Source: Clostridium sp. (GTDB lineage Bacteria; Bacillota; Clostridia; Lachnospirales; Lachnospiraceae). Taken from it: a DNA stretch of 6,503 bases. The stretch spans positions 1-6,503 of the forward strand of contig SFNH01000103.1 of assembly GCA_004554205.1 (NCBI GenBank), written 5' to 3'. The notes below the pieces were generated by a model. That model worked only from the letters and a program-made list of their open reading frames with translations, ran no database searches and was not told the DNA's origin. A program made the position numbers and the translations under genes. How positions within the stretch are numbered: position 1 is the first letter of the stretch; the number at the start of each line of letters is the position of its first letter. Below, piece after piece: positions 1-6,125 of the stretch.

Positions 1-418
1 CACCCTTTTTCGCAACAGATGTCCCTTCAATCATTTCCTTGAGACCCGATGAGATAATATAGTGCTCAACAATAACACCGTGCTCCGCTCCATATGTACG
101 AACACGTTCAAACCAATCCTCAACACCAGGGAATAGGGTAACCTTTGCGCCATACTCTTCAAGGGCCTTACGCGTGAACAAAACCTTTCCTGCTGCTTTC
201 TTCTTCATTAAGAGCATATACGCCAGATTCTGATCCATATCATTTTTGACCGCCAGTTCATTTGACTCGGTCCAGAATTCTCCCACATCATATCCAACAG
301 ATTGGATATATCCCTGTGCCTGCATATCGTCAGGTGACAATGTCTTATCAAAATCATAGCATATTGCAAGAACAGGCTTATCTTCCTTGCGTTCTCTTGT
401 GTACTGACCCGATGACAT
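1..418 (-). CDS. HAD-family hydrolase, C-terminal part outside the window
   Basis: This is the first 139 residues of a haloacid-dehalogenase-superfamily protein; the gene continues past the left edge. Class motif I, DFDKT, is at residues 22-26: D22 would be the nucleophile, D24 the general acid/base, with T26 following. A hydrophobic strand ending in ISSG (residues 122-125) fits motif II, whose Ser binds the phosphate. The long insert between motifs I and II (about residues 30-110) would be the cap domain. Motifs III and IV are missing because of truncation. Family members are cytosolic Mg-dependent phosphatases or phosphotransferases; the substrate cannot be told. The start is set by AAGGAG at 432-427, eight bases before the ATG. 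The gene is visibly more AT-rich, with A/T-ending codons, than the helicase gene ending 70 bases upstream on the same strand, which suggests a different origin. No clear promoter or terminator lies between them. Confidence 0.85.
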   Translation of the reverse strand, partial: MSSGQYTRERKEDKPVLAICYDFDKTLSPDDMQAQGYIQSVGYDVGEFWTESNELAVKNDMDQNLAYMLLMKKKAAGKVLFTRKALEEYGAKVTLFPGVEDWFERVRTYGAEHGVIVEHYIISSGLKEMIEGTSVAKKG

Positions 419-488
419 GGTGTACTCTCCTTTCTATCCACTGTAAATTTTCTTTTTTGAAACTTTTCCGATATAGAAACATGAACTT

Positions 489-3400
489 TCACCCCACCAC
501 CAGCTTGTTCGTCTTTTTGAGGAACTTCGCCGGAATCGGGCGGTCCAGCCGCCAGGTGATATTCATCGGTCTGCTGCCGTCGTGCTTCACATAATTTGCC
601 GTGCCCAGATAGGTGTATGCCTCCGCGCCGCCGGTCATGCGGTCCGCCTTGAACTCACGGACAAACAGCAGCACCCTGCTGCCGCGCTCCTTATGGTGGA
701 TATAGCGCTGCCCGGTGGGGGAGCTTTCCGCCGTGGTGCTCTGGCTCTGCCAATGGAACAGGCTCTCATTGATGGAATAGTCATTATACATGGTGGTGGG
801 CGAATAGTCCTTGTCCGCCTTATTGAGCGTCACAAAGAACACGTCGATGTTTTTCTCCGGCAGCCACTTCACGCCCTCACGCACGGTAGACGGCTTCATA
901 AAATCCAGCGCCACCAAAAGCTGGTCGCGGGTGTAGGTGCAGTGCAGGTCCAACGGGCAGTCAAAGCCCAGCTCCACCGGCTCGTCGATGAAGTCGATCT
1001 GCTCGAAGCGATAGCGCAGCAGCGCCAAAAGCTCATTGAGCAGAACGGTGCTATCGGAAAGGGCATAGAGGTTGCCCAGCACCTCCTCGTCGTCCCAGTC
1101 CTCCGCGGTCTTGCCCCAAACGGTGACATAGAACATCTGCATCATCCGCTTTTCCGCATCCGGGAGCGCCGAAAACTCAACGTTATCGAGGCGCGGAAGG
1201 ACATTCAGCAGGAATGAGATCCAGCGGCGGGAGTCGATCACGGCAAGCCGTGCAAACGCCTTGGTCAATGTTTCTTCCAGCGGTTCCGTGAAATTCTCGA
1301 TCACATCCGCCATAGCGCAAATGTGGGAGAAGGAGGAAAATTTATAGATCGCCCGTGGGTCAAGATGGTAGTATTCCAGGAAGTTTTCAAGCGTCAGCTC
1401 CAGCCCGCTGTCCTCTGTGAAGGATGCCACACGGGACACCAATCCGGCGGTATTGCCATAGGAGGCACGAATGTTATCCAGTATGTACTTTGCCGCTTTC
1501 TTTTCCAGCTGGATATAGCAGCCCTTGGGGACGGACACAAAGCCGTCCTTGATCTCCCGACTCACACTGCGGGTGGCATTGGATAGCAGCGCTGCAAATT
1601 TATCCTCGAAATTATACTTTCTGTTTGCCTGCCCGATGAAGTCCAGCACGGTCAGGCATTCCTTATCCTCGGCCAGCCGCAGACCACGCCCCAGCTGCTG
1701 CAGGAAGATGGTCAGCGACTCGGTGGGGCGCAGGAACAGGACGGTGTTCACCTCCGGAATATCCACGCCTTCATTGTAGATATCCACGACGAAGATGAAC
1801 CGCACCTCGCCCGTTATCAGGCGATGCTTGGCGGTCCTTCTTTCCTCATCGGTGGATTTTCCGGTCAGGAACATGGAAGGGATATGGTGGTCGTTAAAGT
1901 ATCGGCACATGAATTCCGCGTGCTCTACCGAAACGCAGAAGCCCAGCCCCTTCACGTCATCAATATCGGTCACATATTTCAGCAGCGATGCCACCACATG
2001 GTCGGCACGGCGGTTGGCGATGGCGCCGCTGATGGTATAGACACGGGACAGCTCCCCCTTGTCATAGCCGCCGGCACTCCATTTCAGCGTGTCCAGGTCC
2101 ACCGTATCGGTAACGCCGAAATACTGGAACGGGCACAGGAGCTTGCGGTCAATGGCCTCCGGCAGACGGATCTCCGCCGCAATGCGGTTACCGAAATAGG
2201 GCAGGATACTCTTGCCGTCCATGCGCTCCGGGGTGGCGGTCAAGCCCAGCAATATCTTCGGCTGATAGTAGGTTAAGAGCTTCTGGTAAGTCGGCGCTGC
2301 CGCATGGTGGAACTCGTCCACGATGATATAGTCGTAAAAATCGGCGGTCGTCTTTTCCGTGAAGCTCTGGGAATTGAAGGTCTGAATGGACAGAAACAGG
2401 TTGTCGATGCTCTCCGGCTTATAGCTGCCCACAAACATCTCACCGAAATTGGCGTCCTTGAGCACCGCGCGGAAGGTGTACAGGCTCTGCTTGAGGATCT
2501 CCTCCCGGTGCGCCACAAACAGCAGACGGCAGGGTCGATCCGGATTCTGCTTACGGAAGCGCTTGTAATCCAAGGCAGAGATGACCGTCTTGCCGGTACC
2601 GGTGGCAGCCACCACCAGATTGCGGGTGTAGCCGCGGATGGTACGCTCCGCCTCCAGCCGGTCCAGTATTTCCTGCTGGTAGGAATAGGGGTTAATATCC
2701 ATGGTATAAACTTCGGCATTGTTGGTGTCGAAGTATTTTTCCGCTTTCAGCGCCCGCGCCAACCGTTCCCGCTGATCCTCCGCATAATATTCAAATTCCC
2801 GGTCATTCCAGTAATACTCAAAGGTAGCGGCGATCTTGTCAATGGTTTCGGGCAGGTCACGCCGCGTTACTTTTGTGTTCCATTCCAGGCCGCTGGTCAA
2901 TGCGGCGTTGGAAAGATTGGAGGAGCCCACATAGGCCGTCGTGAAGCCGGTTTCGCGGTAGAAAATATACGCCTTGGCGTGGAGACGGGTCGTCTTGGTA
3001 TTGTAGCTGACCTTGACCTGCGTATTGGGCAGCCGGCGCAGCTCCTCGATGGCTTTCACATCGGTAGCGCCCATGTAGGAGGTGGTGATGATGCGAAGCT
3101 CGCCGCCGTTCTGTGTAAACTCCCGCAACTCGTCCATGATGAGCCGCAGGCCGCTCCACTTGATGAAGGACACCAGCATGTCGATGCGGTCGGCCGAGAC
3201 GATCTCCTTTTTAAGCTCGGTGAACATCTGCGGCTCGTGAATGGCCCCGGTGAAAAGTGAGCTTTGTGCGATGGAGGTTTCCGGGCGCTCAATGTCCGCT
3301 GCCGTTTTTCCTACCGCCAGCCGTGGGTCAGCCTCCCGTAAAAGCGCAAGAAGCTGCTCCGCCCGCCGGTCAACGCCCAGTGCCGCAAAGTCAGCTTCTT

Positions 3401-3644
3401 TTGTCATATTCTGAATGAGACCGATGATCCGGTTGGTCAGTTCAATTTGCGCCGAAACGTCGCCGCCGTTGTCCAGCACGTTATCCAGACCCTTTTGCAC
3501 CACATCCGCCAGATACTGCGCCAGCACCTTGGAGGCTTCCGCCTTGTCAATGGGCGCAACAGCCTTGCGGGCCTCCGGAATTCCCGCAAGCTCGCCGGTC
3601 AGGGCGTTGTTGATGACTTGTTCATACAGGCCGGGATGCAGCAT
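489..3644 (-). CDS. PLD-like nuclease / SF2 helicase / DUF3427 protein
   Basis: A 1051-residue multidomain protein. Residues 1-125 are a helical N-terminal region. Residues about 130-280 form a phospholipase-D-like domain with HAK (H222, K224) followed by GSSN (240-243), half of the usual HKD active site. Residues about 315-690 are a superfamily 2 helicase: TGTGKT Walker A (K352), DEFH box (D443-H446), TATP motif III (469-472) and QLGRGLR motif VI (650-656). The remainder, ending in a beta-rich stretch at about 980-1050, matches the C-terminal region called DUF3427. The expected activity is ATP-driven movement on nucleic acid coupled to a nuclease or binding domain; the substrate is unknown. 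This architecture (COG3886-like plus helicase) is recurrent in bacteria and often lies in variable or defence-rich loci, so a role against foreign DNA is plausible but not shown here. GAGGT at 3655-3651, six bases upstream, supports the ATG. The Asp that often follows the HxK motif is absent (Y229). Confidence 0.93.
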   Translation of the reverse strand: MLHPGLYEQVINNALTGELAGIPEARKAVAPIDKAEASKVLAQYLADVVQKGLDNVLDNGGDVSAQIELTNRIIGLIQNMTKEADFAALGVDRRAEQLLALLREADPRLAVGKTAADIERPETSIAQSSLFTGAIHEPQMFTELKKEIVSADRIDMLVSFIKWSGLRLIMDELREFTQNGGELRIITTSYMGATDVKAIEELRRLPNTQVKVSYNTKTTRLHAKAYIFYRETGFTTAYVGSSNLSNAALTSGLEWNTKVTRRDLPETIDKIAATFEYYWNDREFEYYAEDQRERLARALKAEKYFDTNNAEVYTMDINPYSYQQEILDRLEAERTIRGYTRNLVVAATGTGKTVISALDYKRFRKQNPDRPCRLLFVAHREEILKQSLYTFRAVLKDANFGEMFVGSYKPESIDNLFLSIQTFNSQSFTEKTTADFYDYIIVDEFHHAAAPTYQKLLTYYQPKILLGLTATPERMDGKSILPYFGNRIAAEIRLPEAIDRKLLCPFQYFGVTDTVDLDTLKWSAGGYDKGELSRVYTISGAIANRRADHVVASLLKYVTDIDDVKGLGFCVSVEHAEFMCRYFNDHHIPSMFLTGKSTDEERRTAKHRLITGEVRFIFVVDIYNEGVDIPEVNTVLFLRPTESLTIFLQQLGRGLRLAEDKECLTVLDFIGQANRKYNFEDKFAALLSNATRSVSREIKDGFVSVPKGCYIQLEKKAAKYILDNIRASYGNTAGLVSRVASFTEDSGLELTLENFLEYYHLDPRAIYKFSSFSHICAMADVIENFTEPLEETLTKAFARLAVIDSRRWISFLLNVLPRLDNVEFSALPDAEKRMMQMFYVTVWGKTAEDWDDEEVLGNLYALSDSTVLLNELLALLRYRFEQIDFIDEPVELGFDCPLDLHCTYTRDQLLVALDFMKPSTVREGVKWLPEKNIDVFFVTLNKADKDYSPTTMYNDYSINESLFHWQSQSTTAESSPTGQRYIHHKERGSRVLLFVREFKADRMTGGAEAYTYLGTANYVKHDGSRPMNITWRLDRPIPAKFLKKTNKLVVG

Positions 3645-3970
3645 AATAAAACCTCATTCCACCGAAAATCAGGGACCTCATATTTAGTTTTCATCGTATG
3701 CACGGTCGATGAGGGGCTTTGCCTTCTTAAAATCCGCACGGGTTTGCAGACCATTCGATCCGGTGCCACAAATATTGGTTATATTATACATCTTTTTTAA
3801 GCGCAAAACAAGATGACCGGCATTTCGATCATATCGCCGTGCCGGAAAAGAACGGCCGGTTTGATTATTGCCCCATGAGCCGAAAGTCATCAAATCATGT
3901 ACCGCAATCGGCAAAAAAGAGCAGCTGCTTTGTGCGCTCTCCAAAGGCGGGGGGAAAAGAATATTCATTG
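3645..3970. other. Non-coding region between divergent helicase and metal module
   Basis: This stretch holds the helicase leader (about 3645-3776), the helicase promoter (3783-3811) and roughly 160 bases (3812-3970) in which I see no convincing gene or signal. Short open frames exist on both strands, for example 3791-3684 on the minus strand, encoding 35 residues. They lack ribosome binding sites, and the ATG of that one lies inside the -10 box, so it cannot be translated from this promoter. Confidence 0.5.
3783..3811 (-). promoter_or_regulatory. Probable sigma-A promoter of the helicase gene
   Basis: On the minus strand a perfect TATAAT -10 box (3788-3783) follows TTGTTT (3811-3806) with a 17-base spacer. 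Transcription would start near 3776 and give a leader of about 130 nt before the helicase ATG at 3644. The -35 box keeps only the TTG of the consensus, so the promoter may be of medium strength. No operator-like palindrome overlaps it. Confidence 0.55.
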
Positions 3971-3986
3971 GTTAGTTGACACTAAC
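3971..3986. promoter_or_regulatory. Operator-like palindrome 1, GTTAG-N6-CTAAC
   Basis: GTTAGT TGAC ACTAAC is a perfect inverted repeat with six-base arms. Its six central bases read TTGACA and form the -35 box of the promoter that follows, so a bound protein would block RNA polymerase. The same GTTAG-N6-CTAAC form recurs at 4122 and 4158. The gene content downstream (ZIP transporter, HMA protein) suggests a metal-responsive repressor such as a DtxR/IdeR-type protein. That assignment is inference. Confidence 0.6.
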
Positions 3987-4004
3987 TGCAGGTGGTGCTA
4001 TACT
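3976..4004 (+). promoter_or_regulatory. Strong sigma-A promoter upstream of the metal module
   Basis: TTGACA (3976-3981, perfect consensus) and TATACT (3999-4004, five of six) are separated by exactly 17 bases. Transcription would start near 4011. The -35 box is the centre of palindrome 1, so the promoter is probably shut off when the cognate regulator binds. A terminator-like hairpin about 80 bases downstream of the start means the transcript either ends there as a short RNA or reads through into the methyltransferase-ZIP-HMA genes. Confidence 0.75.
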
Positions 4005-4010
4005 TTGGGA

Positions 4011-4110
4011 CAGAAGCAAAAAGGGATGCTATCTTTGTTGAAATCAGTCGAAAACGCAAAACGAAGCAAGAACAGCATCGGGCGGGCAGCCGCAGGGATG
4101 CGGCTTTTCT
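4011..4110 (+). ncRNA. Possible short regulatory RNA or attenuated leader, about 100 nt
   Basis: The stretch is bounded by a near-consensus promoter with its start near 4011 and a hairpin plus T-run ending at 4110. Inside it, GATGCT (4025-4030) can pair with AGCATC (4074-4079), giving a long closing stem upstream of the terminator hairpin. A 28-codon frame (4026-4112) is present, but its only purine-rich stretch directly abuts the ATG, so translation is doubtful. It matches no riboswitch class I know. It could be a metal-repressed small RNA, an attenuator for the operon, or simply a 5' leader. The exact start is inferred from the promoter. Confidence 0.35.
4088..4110 (+). terminator. Intrinsic terminator or attenuator hairpin
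   Basis: AGCCGCA (4088-4094), loop GGGA, TGCGGCT (4099-4105), then TTTCT. The seven-base GC-rich stem with a tetraloop and a short T-run fits rho-independent termination. The T-run is interrupted by a C, so it may be leaky. It lies between the promoter at 3976-4004 and the methyltransferase start at 4207. Confidence 0.6.
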
Positions 4111-4119
4111 AAACCACAA

Positions 4120-4139
4120 TAGTTAGCCGCTGCTAACTA
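4120..4139. promoter_or_regulatory. Operator-like palindrome 2, GTTAG-N6-CTAAC
   Basis: TAGTTAGC cgct GCTAACTA is a perfect inverted repeat with eight-base arms, the strongest of the three sites. The core GTTAG-N6-CTAAC occupies 4122-4137. It lies just downstream of the terminator-like hairpin and 68 bases before the methyltransferase ATG. No consensus promoter overlaps it, so it may serve a weak second promoter or act as a roadblock or cooperative site. Confidence 0.6.
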
Positions 4140-4157
4140 AATGACGCACATGTGCCC

Positions 4158-4173
4158 GTTAGATCCATCTAAC
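4158..4173. promoter_or_regulatory. Operator-like palindrome 3, GTTAG-N6-CTAAC
   Basis: GTTAGAT cc ATCTAAC is a perfect inverted repeat with seven-base arms and the same 16-base core length as sites 1 and 2. Its centre is 36 bases from that of site 2, and it ends 33 bases before the methyltransferase ATG. A loosely -10-like TATGCT follows at 4176-4181, but I see no matching -35 box. Confidence 0.55.
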
Positions 4174-4206
4174 AATATGCTGAATATGTGAAAACGGAGG
4201 GGTAAG

Positions 4207-4812
4207 ATGTCATTCTTCGAAAACACCCGCAAGCCCGTAGGTTTTGGCGGGAAAATTATGGTCGCCATGATGAACGTCGGGCACAGCGCCGTGGCCCGGT
4301 GGGGGCTTCAATTTCTGAATGCTGCGCCCGACGCCAAGGTGCTGGACTGCGGCTGCGGCGGCGGGGCGAACATGAAAAGGCTGCTGAAAAAATGTCCGCG
4401 GGGCGTCGTCAAGGGCATCGACTATTCGCCCGTCAGCGTGGAGAAATCCAAAAAGGTCAACGAAGCCGCCATCGCAGAGGGCCGCTGCGCCGTTCTGCAA
4501 GGCAGTGTAGCGGATATGATCTTCGCAGATGACTGGTTTGACACCATTACAGCCTTTGAGACCGTCTATTTCTGGCCTGATCTGCCGCAGTGCTTCCGGG
4601 AGGTCTATCGGGTGCTGAAGCCCGGCGGGACATTTCTCATCTGCAACGAAAGCAACGGCGATACGGACAAGGACGAGAGGTGGACGGAGATCATCGGCGG
4701 CATGACCATCTACAAAGACATTGAATTAAAGGCGTATCTGGAGCAGGCGGGCTTTCACGATGTCCAGATACACAAAAAGAAAAGCTGGCTCTGCATCACG
4801 GCACGGAAATGA
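4207..4812 (+). CDS. Class I SAM-dependent methyltransferase
   Basis: A 201-residue cytosolic enzyme with the Rossmann-type methyltransferase fold. Motif I is VLDCGCGGG (residues 45-53), which binds SAM. GIDYS (70-74) carries the acidic residue (D72) that holds the SAM ribose. FDTITAFETVYFWPD (111-125) covers motif II, and LKPGGTF (137-143) is the usual motif III. The length is normal for a UbiE/Methyltransf_11-type enzyme. The substrate is not readable from the sequence; small molecules are as likely as macromolecules. GGAGG (4196-4200), six bases before the ATG, sets the start. It is the first gene of a tight plus-strand set with a ZIP transporter and an HMA protein, behind three operator-like palindromes, so it is probably expressed with metal homeostasis genes. 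Whether it makes or modifies a metal-binding compound or detoxifies something is open. Confidence 0.9.
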   Translation: MSFFENTRKPVGFGGKIMVAMMNVGHSAVARWGLQFLNAAPDAKVLDCGCGGGANMKRLLKKCPRGVVKGIDYSPVSVEKSKKVNEAAIAEGRCAVLQGSVADMIFADDWFDTITAFETVYFWPDLPQCFREVYRVLKPGGTFLICNESNGDTDKDERWTEIIGGMTIYKDIELKAYLEQAGFHDVQIHKKKSWLCITARK

Positions 4813-4827
4813 GGGAGAGGCAGACAG

Positions 4828-4914
4828 ATGAAGATCAATAAACTCATGTTCGACCGCAGATGTCACGTGCTGCGCTCCAATCCACATAAGAAAACTGCAA
4901 TACAAAGGCGGTGA
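4828..4914 (+). CDS. Possible 28-residue basic small protein or coupling ORF
   Basis: An ATG frame of 28 codons between the methyltransferase and the ZIP gene. A purine-rich GGGAGAGG (4813-4820) lies seven bases before the ATG. The peptide is strongly basic, with nine Lys/Arg and a single Cys, and has no membrane segment. Its TGA (4912-4914) lies inside the Shine-Dalgarno sequence of the ZIP gene, an arrangement typical of translational coupling. It resembles no family I know. It may be a real small protein, a translated leader that opens the ZIP start, or a decayed gene start. Confidence 0.35.
   Translation: MKINKLMFDRRCHVLRSNPHKKTAIQRR
4905..4914 (+). promoter_or_regulatory. Ribosome binding site deciding the ZIP start
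   Basis: AAGGCGGTGA matches the full anti-16S complement AAGGAGGTGA at nine of ten positions and ends five bases before the ATG at 4920. The in-frame GTG at 4911 lies within this site and therefore is not a likely start. Confidence 0.7.
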
Positions 4915-4919
4915 GACAA

Positions 4920-5696
4920 ATGCAAACTTTTATTGGAATCATGATCCCTTTCTTGGGAACAGCACTGGGCTCGGCCTGCGTGTTCTTTATGAAAAGATCC
5001 CTCGGCGATCTGGTGCAGCGCTGCCTTGCCGGCTTTGCCGCCGGAGTGATGGTGGCGGCGTCCATCTGGAGCCTGCTGATCCCCGCCATCGAGCAGTCGG
5101 AGGGCATGGGCAAGCTGTCCTTCCTTCCCGCCTTTATCGGCTTTTGGGTCGGCGTGCTGTTTTTACTTTTGCTTGACCGGTTGATCCCCCACCTTCACAT
5201 CGGGAGCGACCAGGCGGAGGGGCCGAAAAGCAGGCTGGGCCGCACCACCATGATGGTGCTGGCGGTGACACTACATAACATCCCGGAGGGAATGGCAGTA
5301 GGCGTCATGTATGCGGGATTCCTTGCGGGGAATACACAGATCACGGCGGCCAGCGCGCTTGTCCTGTCGCTGGGCATCGCCATTCAGAACTTCCCCGAGG
5401 GCGCGATCATCTCCATGCCGCTGCGGGCAGAGGGGGAGAGCAAGGGCAAGGCGTTTCTCGGCGGCGTGCTCTCCGGCGTAGTGGAGCCCATCGGGGCGGT
5501 GCTGACGCTTCTTGCGGCACAGCTGGTGATCCCGGCGCTGCCTTATCTTTTGAGCTTTGCCGCAGGTGCCATGCTCTATGTTGTGGTAGAAGAACTGATC
5601 CCAGAAATGTCACAGGGGCGGCATTCCAATCTCGGCACGGTATTTTTTGCCGCCGGCTTCAGCATCATGATGACGCTGGATGTGGCGCTGGGGTAG
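4920..5696 (+). CDS. ZIP-family divalent metal transporter
   Basis: A 258-residue polytopic membrane protein of the ZIP (ZupT/GufA-like) family, which moves Zn, Fe, Mn or similar divalent ions into the cytoplasm. About eight hydrophobic segments are visible. The signature metal site is HNIPEG (residues 119-124) in the fourth segment, paired with NFPEG (157-161) in the fifth. Further acidic candidates are E189 in VVEP and E224/E225 in VVEELIPE. The loop between segments 3 and 4 carries only a short His pair (H91, H93) instead of a long His-rich stretch. The full length is normal for bacterial members. I chose the ATG at 4920 because of the strong ribosome binding site; an upstream in-frame GTG at 4911 would lie inside it. 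It follows the methyltransferase and precedes the HMA protein by 27 bases, presumably in one operon under the palindromes at 3971-4173. The metal cannot be assigned from the sequence. Confidence 0.93.
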   Translation: MQTFIGIMIPFLGTALGSACVFFMKRSLGDLVQRCLAGFAAGVMVAASIWSLLIPAIEQSEGMGKLSFLPAFIGFWVGVLFLLLLDRLIPHLHIGSDQAEGPKSRLGRTTMMVLAVTLHNIPEGMAVGVMYAGFLAGNTQITAASALVLSLGIAIQNFPEGAIISMPLRAEGESKGKAFLGGVLSGVVEPIGAVLTLLAAQLVIPALPYLLSFAAGAMLYVVVEELIPEMSQGRHSNLGTVFFAAGFSIMMTLDVALG

Positions 5697-5723
5697 GATT
5701 TATTTTTGAAAGAAGGTACAAAG

Positions 5724-5987
5724 ATGGTTCGAACAACAATTAAGGTCTCCGGCATGGCCTGCTCTATGTGTGAGGCCCACATCAACGACGCAATCCGCGC
5801 TGCATTCCCAGTGAAGAAGGTTTCCTCCTCCCATTCCAGGGGGGAGACGGTGATCCTCTCTCAAGAGCCACCGGACGAAAACGCTCTGCGCGCTGCTATT
5901 AACGCCACCGGCTACACGGCGGGAGAGATCAGCATCGAGCCCTACGAAAAGGCAGGCTTTTTCCATTTCGGGAAGAGGCAACATTAA
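5724..5987 (+). CDS. Heavy-metal-associated (HMA) domain protein
   Basis: An 87-residue protein made almost entirely of one HMA (CopZ/Atx1-like) domain. Residues 1-70 give the expected beta-alpha-beta-beta-alpha-beta order, with the metal-binding GMACSMC loop (C13 and C16) after the first strand. A short tail with the pattern EPYEKAGFFHFGKRQH follows. Such proteins bind a soft or transition metal ion in the cytosol through the two cysteines and pass it to a partner, usually Cu for classical members. In small Bacillota operons with ZIP or Feo-type genes the metal is less certain. Weak TTG initiation at 5706 is possible, but GAAGG (5712-5716), seven bases before the ATG at 5724, fits better. 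It lies 27 bases after the ZIP stop, so it is probably the last gene of the same transcript. Confidence 0.9.
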   Translation: MVRTTIKVSGMACSMCEAHINDAIRAAFPVKKVSSSHSRGETVILSQEPPDENALRAAINATGYTAGEISIEPYEKAGFFHFGKRQH

Positions 5988-6125
5988 GTGCATTCCGTTG
6001 CTGTACTTCGGCTGTCGGTACGGCATCATTCTCCGGTACGAAGCAGTACGGATGGAACGAGCACACAGAAATCCAAAACGGCCTTGGGCTCACCCCGTGC
6101 CTTGCCCGCAAAGCGCCCAAAACTT

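Noticed and set aside
208..492. Minus-strand frame of 94 codons overlapping the HAD gene and the intergenic gap
   Set aside because: It is in a different frame from the HAD protein, which carries clear motifs and a ribosome binding site, and its product looks random.
2304..3260. A 318-codon open frame on the plus strand opposite the helicase gene
   Set aside because: It is fully antisense to the PLD and helicase motifs, has no recognisable domain and arises from the GC-rich codon pattern of the real gene. The same holds for the shorter plus-strand frames at 582-1217 and 1824-2276.
3684..3968. Minus-strand frame of 94 codons upstream of the helicase
   Set aside because: No ribosome binding site and no recognisable domain; the promoter at 3783-3811 lies inside it, and its last in-frame ATG (3791) is within the -10 box.
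3897..4112. Plus-strand frame of 71 codons running through the metal-module promoter
   Set aside because: It spans the promoter and terminator. Only its last 28 codons (from 4026) would be transcribed, and the purine stretch directly abuts that ATG without spacing.
5985..5997. TAAGTGC resembling the nick-region core of IncQ-type transfer origins
   Set aside because: Only seven bases match, the following bases do not, and no relaxase or mobilisation gene is visible. It also overlaps the HMA stop codon.
6016..6040. Repeated GTAC-containing words (around CCGGTACG and CAGTACGG)
   Set aside because: The arms pair imperfectly and the words are short; nothing supports a defined element.
5929..6120. 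Minus-strand frames at 5700-6029 and 5929-6120 opposite the HMA gene and its downstream region
   Set aside because: No start signals or domain; partly antisense to the HMA coding sequence.
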